Shown: positions 41,723 through 50,628 of the stretch, piece after piece
Numbering within the stretch: position 1 is the first letter of the stretch
Layout: the number at the start of each line of letters is the position of its first letter
Translations under genes and position numbers: made by a program
The notes under the pieces: generated by a model
What the model was told of the DNA's origin: nothing
The model's input: the letters and a program-made list of their open reading frames with translations, nothing else
Database searches by the model: none
Source: JAFGTP01 sp964498725
Lineage (GTDB): Bacteria > Fidelibacterota > UBA2242 > JAFGTP01
Length of the DNA stretch: 64,000 bases
Reading direction: 5' to 3'
Assembly: GCA_964498725.1 (NCBI GenBank)
Contig: CAZCHS010000001.1
Span: forward strand, 57,335-121,334

Positions 41723-43074
41723 TCAATCACTTTCTTTAATTTTTCATGAAGTCTATAAATATTCCCGGCTCCAAGTGTTATCACAATATCGCCCCGGGAT
41801 AATTTTTGGGTTACCTCAAACAATATTTCTTCTTCATTGTGACAATTGGCGACATTTTCATGGCCTAATTTTAGTAATTCCTGACAGATCATCTCACTGG
41901 TGACTCCCGGTATCGGTTTTTCACGGGCGGGATAAATCGGTGCGAGAATGATTTTTTCTGCCCGGTTGAGAGCAACGGCAAATTCCCGGTAAAAATATTG
42001 GGTTCTGGAATAGAGGTGGGGCTGAAAAATGGCAAGAATATTCTTTTGAGGGTAAGCTGCATGCAGCGCCTTAATAGTTGCGGTAATTTCCCTGGGGTGA
42101 TGGGCATAATCATCAATCAGCAGGTGATCGCTGCTTTTATACTTTATTTCCAGCCGTCTTTCAACGCCATGAAATTCAGGTAGTATTTTTAACAGCGTAT
42201 CATGGGAGATGTCAAATTCCAGGGCAACCGCGATCGCGGCCAGACTGTTTAAGACATTATGCCGGCCCTGTAGAGGAAGTGTCACACTCTCAATACCATT
42301 GAGTTGAAATGTTGTTTCATTTTCGGAAAAGTCAATAGTATTGGCCCAAATATCAACGGGTTCCTTAACTGAATATTGCAATGTGGATGGTTTGATTTTA
42401 CTTTTAATCGCTTGTATATTTTTGTCATCATGACAGAGAATGACCCTGGTTTTGGTCTGATTAGCAAAGGTTGTAAATTTCTCAAGTAAATTATCCATAT
42501 TCCCGTAACATTCCATGTGGTCGGCGTCAATATTGGTGATAATAGTGTAATCCGGTGATAATTTAAGAAAGGACTGGTCATATTCATCAGCTTCAACAAT
42601 AGTGACAAAATCCCCGCCCTGAACAATATTGGAGGTATAATTTTTCAGTATGCCGCCGGAAAGTACTACCGGATTCAAACCGGCTTTTTGTAAAATGAAC
42701 CCAAGCAGAGCAGTGGTCGTGGTCTTGCCATGCGTGCCGGCCACAGCCACGGAATATTTTGTCATCTGACAGACTTCTGCCAGTAATTCCGCCCTTGAGA
42801 CCCGGTCAAGGTCCATTTCCGCAGCTGTGCTGTATTCAATATTATCTTTAGGGATTGCAGCGGAATAGACCACCAGATCCGGGTTTTGGATATTTGTCTT
42901 AAAATGCCCTGTCACTACCTGGATACCGGCAGTTTTCAAACGAAGGATGTTGTCGGATTCTTCGATATCTGAGCCGGTTACGCCAAAGCCTTTGCTGTGC
43001 AGGAGCAGAGCGAGACCTGACATACCAATGCCGCCGATTCCAATAAAATGAATATGTTTTTTTTCTTTAAGCAT
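41719..43074 (-). CDS. murC: UDP-N-acetylmuramate--L-alanine ligase
   Basis: MurC adds the first residue, L-alanine, to UDP-MurNAc. From the ATG at 43074 the protein is 451 residues: IHFIGIGGIGMSGLALLLHSKG, the P-loop AGTHGKTTTTALLG, EADEYDQSFLKLSPD, ITNIDADHMECYG, DDYAHHPREI and QPHLYSRTQYF. The frame could start at a TTG at 43092, but the ATG is preferred. It overlaps murG by 8 nt. Confidence 0.97.
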   Translation of the reverse strand: MLKEKKHIHFIGIGGIGMSGLALLLHSKGFGVTGSDIEESDNILRLKTAGIQVVTGHFKTNIQNPDLVVYSAAIPKDNIEYSTAAEMDLDRVSRAELLAEVCQMTKYSVAVAGTHGKTTTTALLGFILQKAGLNPVVLSGGILKNYTSNIVQGGDFVTIVEADEYDQSFLKLSPDYTIITNIDADHMECYGNMDNLLEKFTTFANQTKTRVILCHDDKNIQAIKSKIKPSTLQYSVKEPVDIWANTIDFSENETTFQLNGIESVTLPLQGRHNVLNSLAAIAVALEFDISHDTLLKILPEFHGVERRLEIKYKSSDHLLIDDYAHHPREITATIKALHAAYPQKNILAIFQPHLYSRTQYFYREFAVALNRAEKIILAPIYPAREKPIPGVTSEMICQELLKLGHENVANCHNEEEILFEVTQKLSRGDIVITLGAGNIYRLHEKLKKVIE

Positions 43075-44188
43075 TTTTCTCAATCGTTTCAATTATATCT
43101 TTCACAATCATTTTGGCGGCTTCTGGTTTCGCGTTGCGGGCGGCCTTTGTTTCCATTTCTTCTTTTATTTTAGAATCGCCAAGAATGTGGTTGATTTTAT
43201 CAATCAGTAACTGTGGATTTAGCTCTTTTTGTAAAATTACAGATGCGGCATTCTTCTTTTCCAAACTGCGGGCGTTTTTTTCCTGGTGATTACCCGCTGC
43301 AGTGGGCAATGGAATCAAAATCGAGGCTTTCCCAAATAAACATAATTCCGCCAGGGTCAAAGCGCCGGAGCGGCAGATCACCAGGTCGGCAGCGGAATAG
43401 GCGTAATCCATTTCATAAATAAAGGGCTGAATTCTGAGATCGGGATTCTTGCCATGAATTTTATCAATGTGTTCAAAATCCCCCTGGCCTGTTTGCCAGA
43501 TGAATTGCGTATTTGTGGCCTTTAAAATTGTACCAATATTGAGCTGCAAAAAATTGTTGATCGCCCGAGATCCCTGGCTGCCGCCAAATACAAATATTGT
43601 CCGTTTTTCTCTGGAAAGACCAAATTTTTTATGGCTTTCTTTATAGTCCTGTTGTTGCAACGAGATGCGCAGCGGCGTGCCCATGGCTTTGATATTTTTC
43701 AGATATTTTTCCGAATCGCGATAGGAAACGTAAATGGTTTTGGCATATTTGGCTAACATGCGGGTTGTGACGCCGGGATAAACATTTTGCTCCTGGAGAA
43801 AGACCGGAATGCCAAGTTTGCCGGCTACTGAAATTGCCGGGCCACTGGCATAGCCGCCAGTGCCGATAGCGAGGTCAGGACGAAATTTTTTAATAGCCCG
43901 CAAAGACTGCAAAAAACTGGTGATAATGCGAAAGGGCGCCAGAAAATTGACTTTTACCGCCTGCCAGGAAAAACTGCGCTGAATGCCGCGAATCCAGATA
44001 GGTTTAAAAGCGTAACCGAGTTTCGGCACGATCTGTTTTTCAATGCCGTAATGAGAACCGATGAACAGAATTTCAACATTTTCCTGTCCTAATTGACTAA
44101 TAAATTCTTCGCAAAGTGCTACCGCCGGGTATAAATGGCCACCGGTTCCGCCGCCGGCAAATAATATTTTTATTTTTTTATTCTTCAT
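43067..44188 (-). CDS. murG: Undecaprenyldiphospho-muramoylpentapeptide GlcNAc transferase
   Basis: MurG adds GlcNAc to lipid I to make lipid II on the cytoplasmic face. The 373-residue GT28 enzyme opens ILFAGGGTGGHLYPAVALCEE (G-loop 1), has GTGGYASGPAISVAGKLGIPVFLQEQN, FGGSQGSRAINNF (G-loop 2), ADLVICRSGALTLAELCLFGKASILIPLP and NHQEKNARSLEKKNAA. It overlaps the end of ftsW by 11 nt. Confidence 0.98.
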   Translation of the reverse strand: MKNKKIKILFAGGGTGGHLYPAVALCEEFISQLGQENVEILFIGSHYGIEKQIVPKLGYAFKPIWIRGIQRSFSWQAVKVNFLAPFRIITSFLQSLRAIKKFRPDLAIGTGGYASGPAISVAGKLGIPVFLQEQNVYPGVTTRMLAKYAKTIYVSYRDSEKYLKNIKAMGTPLRISLQQQDYKESHKKFGLSREKRTIFVFGGSQGSRAINNFLQLNIGTILKATNTQFIWQTGQGDFEHIDKIHGKNPDLRIQPFIYEMDYAYSAADLVICRSGALTLAELCLFGKASILIPLPTAAGNHQEKNARSLEKKNAASVILQKELNPQLLIDKINHILGDSKIKEEMETKAARNAKPEAAKMIVKDIIETIEKNA

Positions 44189-45341
44189 GTGTATTGATCA
44201 CTTGTGCTTTAATTAATTTTATGTTTTGTATTTTTCCTCTGGAAATGTTGAGCAGCAGCGCAACGGCAATGGAATTAAACAACACGGCTGTGCCCCCGTA
44301 ACTAATAAAGGGTAATGGCAGGCCGGTCACCGGTAATAATCCGCAGGTGACGCCAATATTTAATATTGTATATAAAAAAAGGCTGCTGATCAGTCCGAAT
44401 CCCAGCAGGGTGCCAAAAATATCATCGCACCGGAAGGCAATTTTCAGGCCCCGGATAAAAATAAAAATAAACAATCCCAGCACAAAGACTGATCCGGCAA
44501 AACCAATTTCTTCACCGATAATGGAAAAGATGAAGTCGGTATTGGGTTCCGGGAGAAATTCATTTTTTCCGGTACTGTCGCCGAGGCCGGCACCGAATAA
44601 ACGGCCATTTCCCAGGCTGACCAGGGAATGACGAATCTGATAGGGCAGGTCATGAATGGCCATATTCCCTTTCATAATATGCAAATATTCTATAATTCTT
44701 TGACGACGGTAGGGCATCATCATAATGGCTATTCCGGATATGCCGAAAAACAGCAGCAAAGCCGTGCCCCAATGCTTGAGACGGGCACCACCGGCAACCA
44801 ATACAATTCCCGCAATCATGATGGTAACACCGGCGGTACTAAAATCCTTGCCCAGTACAATCAGAGCAAAGAGTAAACCGCTGATTATGACCACCGGCAA
44901 AAATCCTTTTTTGAAACTGTCAAGATTATCCTGAAAATCCTCATAAAAAGCCGCCAGAAAAAAAATCAGCGCCAGTTTGGCAAGCTCCGAGGGTTGCAGT
45001 GTAACAGAACCTATTTGCAGCCAGCGGGCGGTTTGTGACGGGTGCGGATGGATATGATTATAAATAAGTGTCGCCACCAGTGAAACTATCGATACCAGCA
45101 AAATAACCGGCACCAGGTTCTTTAATTTTTTATAATTGATAAAGTAGAATGGCAGAGCAATCAGAAAACCGGCTACCAGTCGGACCAGATGATTTTTCAA
45201 GTAGAGATTGGGATTGTAATACTCCCTGGAACTGACATTGATCTTGGAACTGGCGCTGAATTGAAAAACTATTCCCATTGCCACTAAAATCAGTACGGCT
45301 ATTAGAAAAATATTGTCATGTTTTTTAGTAAATATTGACAT
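44178..45341 (-). CDS. ftsW: SEDS peptidoglycan glycosyltransferase FtsW
   Basis: A 387-residue SEDS-family polymerase with about ten membrane helices. The conserved LPEPNTDFIFSIIGEEIGFAG (about 271-291), PSELAKLALIFFLA and the C-terminal GLLPVTGLPLPFISYGGTAVLFN are all present; the last is the FtsW/RodA signature. Location in the dcw cluster between murD and murG fixes it as FtsW rather than RodA. It works with the class B PBP encoded at 50629. Confidence 0.96.
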   Translation of the reverse strand: MSIFTKKHDNIFLIAVLILVAMGIVFQFSASSKINVSSREYYNPNLYLKNHLVRLVAGFLIALPFYFINYKKLKNLVPVILLVSIVSLVATLIYNHIHPHPSQTARWLQIGSVTLQPSELAKLALIFFLAAFYEDFQDNLDSFKKGFLPVVIISGLLFALIVLGKDFSTAGVTIMIAGIVLVAGGARLKHWGTALLLFFGISGIAIMMMPYRRQRIIEYLHIMKGNMAIHDLPYQIRHSLVSLGNGRLFGAGLGDSTGKNEFLPEPNTDFIFSIIGEEIGFAGSVFVLGLFIFIFIRGLKIAFRCDDIFGTLLGFGLISSLFLYTILNIGVTCGLLPVTGLPLPFISYGGTAVLFNSIAVALLLNISRGKIQNIKLIKAQVINTHEE

Positions 45342-46708
45342 TATGTGTTAAAACCTCTCACGATTTTTTTAAAATAGCGTCCTCTTTCTTCAAAATTTTT
45401 AAAGGCGTCAAAGCTGGCGCAGGCCGGTGACAAAAGTATGATATCACCCGCTCCGGCATTCTCTCGTGCCCGGTTTACAGCAGCCTCGAAATCTTTGACT
45501 ATGACAGATTTTATCCTTTTGTCCAATTGACCCTGAATTTTTTCGGCGGCTTCTCCGGTAAGAAACAATTGTTTGACTTTCGCCAGAATATCCCGGTTGA
45601 GCAGGGAAAAATCGGAATTTTTATCCCGGCCGCCAAGGATCAGGATAATTGGTTTTTCAAAGGCGGTAAGCGCCATTTTTACAGCATCAATATTTGTGGC
45701 TTTGGAATCATTATAGTAGGCCACACCATTGATTACCTCAACAAATTCCAGTCGATGTTCCGGTGTTTTAAATCTTTTGACTGACGCTTCAAGCTCTTCC
45801 GCTTCCAATCCGAAAATTCGGCAAACATGCAGGGCCGCCATTAGATTCAGGTAATTATGGGTGCCGCGAATATTCAATTCGCCGGTATTTAAGAAAGGAT
45901 GGCCATTATATATCAAAGTGTCATTTTTCAGATATATACCGGAATTTTCATTGGATAGATAGAAGGGGATAGCGTTAACCCCTTTCGGCAGATTTTGTGA
46001 CAATTGTTTATCGTCACCGTAATAGATGAAATAATTTTCCTCTGTTTGATTGGAAGCGATTCGCAATTTTGCCTGGCGGTATCTTTCCATACTGTTGGCA
46101 TAGCGGTCCATATGATCATTGGATATATTCAGTAATACCGCTACTGCAGGACGGAAAGAATAAATATCCTCCAACTGGAAACTACTCAATTCCAGGACAA
46201 CAATATCATCATCCTGAATTTCTTCCTCATATATGATCCGGCTCAGGGGATGGCCGATATTGCCGCCGCAAAAAACTCTTCTTTGAGTATTTTTAAGAAA
46301 CTCGCTGATCATGGTGGTTGTGGTCGTTTTGCCATTGGAGCCGGTGACGGCAATTATATTATCGGTTTGCAGTAATTGGTAAGCAAACTCAATTTCGCCG
46401 ATAATGGGAATATCCTGATTTTTAATATTTTTGATTATGGAACCGGAGTTGGGAATACCGGGACTTTTTATAACAAAGTCGGCGGTGAACACTTCCGCGG
46501 AATGACCTTTTTCTTCAACCAATATTCCCTGTTTTTTTAACAATTCGCGCTGTTGTGGCGTAAATTTAATTTCCCTGGCATCGGACAGTAATACCTTAGC
46601 GCCGAAACTGGCGGCTAATACCGCGGCATGATAACCACTTATACCTGAGCCCAGCACAGACACTTTTTGGTTCTTAAGGGTTAATATTTGGTTGTTGATG
46701 GTGATCAT
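45341..46708 (-). CDS. murD: UDP-N-acetylmuramoylalanine--D-glutamate ligase
   Basis: MurD adds D-glutamate. The 455-residue protein has VSVLGSGISGYHAAVLAASFGAKV at the N-terminal Rossmann domain, the P-loop VTGSNGKTTTTTMI, LELSSFQLEDIYSFRPAVAVLLNIS, HRLEFVEVINGVAYYNDSKATN and ILLSPACASFDAFKNFEERG. It overlaps mraY by 4 nt and shares a base with ftsW. Confidence 0.97.
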   Translation of the reverse strand: MITINNQILTLKNQKVSVLGSGISGYHAAVLAASFGAKVLLSDAREIKFTPQQRELLKKQGILVEEKGHSAEVFTADFVIKSPGIPNSGSIIKNIKNQDIPIIGEIEFAYQLLQTDNIIAVTGSNGKTTTTTMISEFLKNTQRRVFCGGNIGHPLSRIIYEEEIQDDDIVVLELSSFQLEDIYSFRPAVAVLLNISNDHMDRYANSMERYRQAKLRIASNQTEENYFIYYGDDKQLSQNLPKGVNAIPFYLSNENSGIYLKNDTLIYNGHPFLNTGELNIRGTHNYLNLMAALHVCRIFGLEAEELEASVKRFKTPEHRLEFVEVINGVAYYNDSKATNIDAVKMALTAFEKPIILILGGRDKNSDFSLLNRDILAKVKQLFLTGEAAEKIQGQLDKRIKSVIVKDFEAAVNRARENAGAGDIILLSPACASFDAFKNFEERGRYFKKIVRGFNT

Positions 46709-47808
46709 AAAATTTTGAAACTACTCAGGCTCAGGAGCGCCAGTAATATTCCGATGATCCAGAACCGGGTAACGATTTTTGTTTCTTTCATTCCTTTCAT
46801 TTCATAATGGTGATGTATGGGCGCCATTTTGAATACGCGGCGGCCTTCACCATATTTTTTCTTTGTATATCGGTAATAACCGACTTGTATCATTACTGAA
46901 AGCGCTTCGGCTACAAAGATCCCGCCCAGTAGCGCAAACAAAATTTCCTTACGTAAAAGAATTGCCAGTGTACCCAGCGCGCCGCCCATTCCAAGGGATC
47001 CGGTATCGCCCATAAAAACCTGGGCCGGGTGGGAATTGTACCACAGAAATCCCAGCAATCCGCCCACCAGTGCTAAACAGTAAACCGCCAACTCACCGGA
47101 ACCGGGAAGGTAAAGTGTATTCAGATATTGACTAAAATCAATCCGGCCGGAAACATAACTGATCACTGCCAGGGCAATTGCCGCAATGCCCATCAATCCG
47201 GCTGCCAGTCCGTCTAAACCGTCGGTTAAATTAACCGCATTGGAAGTGCCGGTGACCACAAAAATGACAAAAGGGATATAGAAAATGCCCAGATTCACTT
47301 CGACATTTTTTAAAAAAGGAATGGAAATGAGCGTATTGATCTCAGCAAATTGGGGTGAAAAATAAATAAAAGTACCGATGATCAGCCCCAGTGAAATTTG
47401 TCCGGTCATTTTGTATTTCGCGATCAGGCCTTTTTTATATTTTTTGATCACCTTCAGATAATCGTCAACAAAACCGATGGTCGACATCCAGATGGTGGCG
47501 AAAAGAATAATCTGCATGTAAACATTGCTCAGGTCCGCCCACAGCAAAACCGGAAAAAGTGTTGAAAACAGAATGATCAATCCACCCATGGTTGGAGTGC
47601 CTTTTTTTGACAGATGAGATTTCGGGCCTTCGGTCCGGATCAACTCACCGATTTGTTTCATCTTCAGTTTGTTGATCAAAAGGGGACCGATAAAAAAACT
47701 GATCAGCATCGAGGTAATGGCCGCGCCTGCCGCCCGCACGGTTATGTACTGAAAAATATTAAATCCTGAGTAAATCTCTTTGAGCGGATATAAAAAATGA
47801 TAGAACAT
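46705..47808 (-). CDS. mraY: Phospho-N-acetylmuramoyl-pentapeptide transferase
   Basis: MraY forms lipid I. The 367-residue protein has ten hydrophobic helices and the family set: KKGTPTMGGLIIL, FVDDYLKVIKKYKKGLIAKYK, NAVNLTDGLDGLAAG, FMGDTGSLGMGGALG and the HHHYEMKG loop (APIHHHYEMKGMKETK). This distinguishes it from the WecA-like enzyme at 5653. It is flanked by murF (1 nt) and murD. Confidence 0.98.
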   Translation of the reverse strand: MFYHFLYPLKEIYSGFNIFQYITVRAAGAAITSMLISFFIGPLLINKLKMKQIGELIRTEGPKSHLSKKGTPTMGGLIILFSTLFPVLLWADLSNVYMQIILFATIWMSTIGFVDDYLKVIKKYKKGLIAKYKMTGQISLGLIIGTFIYFSPQFAEINTLISIPFLKNVEVNLGIFYIPFVIFVVTGTSNAVNLTDGLDGLAAGLMGIAAIALAVISYVSGRIDFSQYLNTLYLPGSGELAVYCLALVGGLLGFLWYNSHPAQVFMGDTGSLGMGGALGTLAILLRKEILFALLGGIFVAEALSVMIQVGYYRYTKKKYGEGRRVFKMAPIHHHYEMKGMKETKIVTRFWIIGILLALLSLSSFKIL

Positions 47809-47809
47809 T

Positions 47810-49174
47810 CTATTCCTTCATCCCTTCTATTATTTCCTCCATTTTGGATCCCCTGGAACCTTTCAGAAGTACCACATCGTCGGAAGTTAAATTTTTATTG
47901 AGCAGATCAATGATCTCTTGCTTGGTGAAAAAATGAACCGCCTGGCTATGTCCCGCTTTCTTCGCGCCGGCAATGGTATAATAGCTTAATTTGCCATGGC
48001 AATAGAGATAATCAATATCGGTTTGGGCAATTTGTTCACCGATCTCAGTATGATAGAGTTCCTTATTCTTACCTAACTCCAGCATATCGCCCAGTATAAA
48101 ATACTTTTTACCGGTGGTTTTTAAACCGGCCAAAGTTTTGACCGCACCCAGGGTTGATTCGGGATTGGCATTATAGGTATCATCTATCACTGTACATCGT
48201 TTTTTTCTGATGCCCAATCGATTGGGGACGCCGGAGTATTCTTCCAGGGCTGTTTTTAGTTGATCCTTCCCAATGCCAAAATGGTATCCCACCGTGTAAG
48301 CAGCCAGGGCGTTGAAAGCCTGGTAAACACCGGGAATCTTTAATTTTATTGTCGTTTTTCCATCGGCAACAAGTGTTGCGCAACCCAGTTTGTCAATTGT
48401 TTCAATTTTACCAAAATGGTCAGTTGTTTCTGATTTCATGCTGTATGTGATTTTGGTTTCCGCCGGAGATGTCATGGCGGGAATATAGTGATCATCGGCA
48501 TTGATGAATACTACTCCCTCTTTGGGTAATGAATCAAATAATTCCGATTTGGCTTTGGCAACGCCGGCAGGGCTTTCCAGAAATTCCGTATGCCCCCGGC
48601 CGATATTGGTGATCAGGCCGTAATTCGGTTTCGCGATATTGCACAGAAATTCAATTTCTCCGAAATGATTGGTCCCCATTTCCAGAACGGCAAAATTATG
48701 TTCCTCTTCTATTCTCAATAAACTTAAGGGCAATCCCAGGTGATTGTTAAGATTTCCGATTGTTGCCAGTACATTGAATTTTTTGCTGAGTACCTCGGTG
48801 ATCATTGAGCGGGTGCTGGTTTTGCCGTTAGTACCGGTGAGAGCCAGCACCGGAATAGTTGTTATTTCGCGAATTTTTTTGGCTAATAGTTGGAGAGCTT
48901 TTTCGCTGTTTTTCACGATCCATAAAGGCAGATGCTGAATATCACCGGACTGCTTGTCAACCCATTGTTTTTCCACTACGCAAAAAGCCGGATTGTTCTC
49001 CTGGCTTTTCTTCACATAATTATGGCCGTCGGTATTTTCTCCTTTTAATGCGAAGAAGAGCATTCCCGGCTTCAGTTGGCGGCTGTCAATTACGGCTGCG
49101 GTATCGAATGTCTCCGGAATGTGTTGCAGCGTTCCGTATTTAAGGGATTCCAGTATGTTTTTACTTATTTTCAT
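47810..49174 (-). CDS. murF: UDP-MurNAc-tripeptide--D-alanyl-D-alanine ligase
   Basis: MurF adds D-Ala-D-Ala. The 454-residue protein has DSRQLKPGMLFFALKGENTDGH, the P-loop LTGTNGKTSTRSMI, LEMGTNHFGEIEFL, ITNIGRGHTEFLES, DDTYNANPEST and LLKGSRGSKMEEII. These are in the order expected for Mur ligases, and the NANPES block is diagnostic of MurF. No ddl gene is near. It overlaps murE by 14 nt. Confidence 0.97.
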   Translation of the reverse strand: MKISKNILESLKYGTLQHIPETFDTAAVIDSRQLKPGMLFFALKGENTDGHNYVKKSQENNPAFCVVEKQWVDKQSGDIQHLPLWIVKNSEKALQLLAKKIREITTIPVLALTGTNGKTSTRSMITEVLSKKFNVLATIGNLNNHLGLPLSLLRIEEEHNFAVLEMGTNHFGEIEFLCNIAKPNYGLITNIGRGHTEFLESPAGVAKAKSELFDSLPKEGVVFINADDHYIPAMTSPAETKITYSMKSETTDHFGKIETIDKLGCATLVADGKTTIKLKIPGVYQAFNALAAYTVGYHFGIGKDQLKTALEEYSGVPNRLGIRKKRCTVIDDTYNANPESTLGAVKTLAGLKTTGKKYFILGDMLELGKNKELYHTEIGEQIAQTDIDYLYCHGKLSYYTIAGAKKAGHSQAVHFFTKQEIIDLLNKNLTSDDVVLLKGSRGSKMEEIIEGMKE

Positions 49175-50621
49175 TATAAAATTCTCTCACAATTGCTTTG
49201 TCATCAAAATCTAATTTTTTTCCTTCAATGTCCTGATAGGTTTCATGGCCTTTGCCAAGAATAGCGATAATATCTTCCTCTTTTGACAGGGACAAGGCGG
49301 AGCGGATTGCTTCGGCCCGGTCAGTAATAATCCGATATGTTTCCGGTGAAGAAAAACCTGTTTTAGCTTCATTAATAATTGCCAGGGGGTCTTCAAATCT
49401 GGGATTGTCAGTGGTGAGGATTGACAGGTCAGCATATTTTTCAGAAGCCTTTGCCATCAGCGGCCGCTTGGCTTGATCACGATTACCGCCGCACCCAAAA
49501 ATTGAAATCAACCGTCCCTTTTCCGGAACAATTTTTTTCAGCGTCCCGAGGGCATTCGCTATGGCATCCGGGGTGTGGGCATAGTCGATAAATAACCGGG
49601 CATGTCCTGCTTTACTGACCTCTTCCAGACGTCCCGGTGGCGGGGCGATATCCCGCAATGCATTTAAAATGTATACCATGGGAATATTGAGGTTATGACA
49701 GACGCCAATTGCTGCCAGCAAATTTTTCATGTTAAAGGAACCGGAAAGGAGACTGCTGAAATCATATACTTTTTCATGAAAATAAAGTCTTCCCTGAATG
49801 CCATTTTCAAAAGTGGTATCATCGGAAAAATAATAATCGGCGGGCCCCTGAACAGAATAGGTCAGGTTCCGGGCTTTGGATTTTTTTAAAATCATCGGCG
49901 CGTAATCATCTTCCTGATTGATCATTGCAAAGCCGGAATGAGGCAGCATCCCAAAAAGTTTTGCTTTGGCCCCGGCATAATTGTCAAGAGTCTTGTGAAA
50001 ATCCATGTGGTCGCGGGATATGTTGGTAAATACGGCGCCGTCAAATTTGACTTTATCAATACGTTGCAGGGCAATTGCATGGGAGGATACTTCCATAATC
50101 ACATATTCCACACCTTGTTGTTTCATTTGATACAGAATATCAAATAATTGAATGATGTCCGGAGTAGTGAAATTGGTTTCAATGGTTTTGTTATTGATGG
50201 TATACCCATAAGTGCCGATGATCCCACCATTGTGACCGGTGTGCATTAATATTTTTTGGATGAGATAGGTGGTGGTGGTTTTTCCATTGGTGCCGGTCAC
50301 GCCGATGACCGTCATATCATCAGTCGGGTGTTCATAAAAATTATTGGCGATTTCCAGCAGGGCTTCTTTGCTGTTGACAACTTTGACCTGGGGCAGATTA
50401 ATTTCATCATTAAACTGCTCCACAACCGCTACTGATGCCCCGGATTTGGCAATGATTGGTAGAAAGGTGTGACCATCAGAATTCAGGCCCTTGATAGCCA
50501 CAAACAGGTCACCCTTTTCAACCAATCTGGAATCCGATTTGATTTTATTAATGGATTCCGGTAACTCTCCACTTACTTCAAAATCAATATTTCCCAGTAA
50601 ACTTTTTATGCTTTGATTCAT
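49161..50621 (-). CDS. murE: UDP-MurNAc-dipeptide--meso-diaminopimelate ligase
   Basis: MurE adds the third residue of the stem peptide. The 486-residue protein has SDSRLVEKGDLFVAIKGLNSDGH, the P-loop VTGTNGKTTTTYLI, MEVSSHAIALQRID, FTNISRDHMDFH, FIDYAHTPDAIANAL and TTDNPRFEDPLAII. DNPR is the motif of the diaminopimelate-adding type, so the peptidoglycan is probably meso-DAP based and the cell Gram-negative. It is followed by murF with a 14-nt overlap. Confidence 0.97.
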   Translation of the reverse strand: MNQSIKSLLGNIDFEVSGELPESINKIKSDSRLVEKGDLFVAIKGLNSDGHTFLPIIAKSGASVAVVEQFNDEINLPQVKVVNSKEALLEIANNFYEHPTDDMTVIGVTGTNGKTTTTYLIQKILMHTGHNGGIIGTYGYTINNKTIETNFTTPDIIQLFDILYQMKQQGVEYVIMEVSSHAIALQRIDKVKFDGAVFTNISRDHMDFHKTLDNYAGAKAKLFGMLPHSGFAMINQEDDYAPMILKKSKARNLTYSVQGPADYYFSDDTTFENGIQGRLYFHEKVYDFSSLLSGSFNMKNLLAAIGVCHNLNIPMVYILNALRDIAPPPGRLEEVSKAGHARLFIDYAHTPDAIANALGTLKKIVPEKGRLISIFGCGGNRDQAKRPLMAKASEKYADLSILTTDNPRFEDPLAIINEAKTGFSSPETYRIITDRAEAIRSALSLSKEEDIIAILGKGHETYQDIEGKKLDFDDKAIVREFYNENK

Positions 50622-50628
50622 CTTCGGT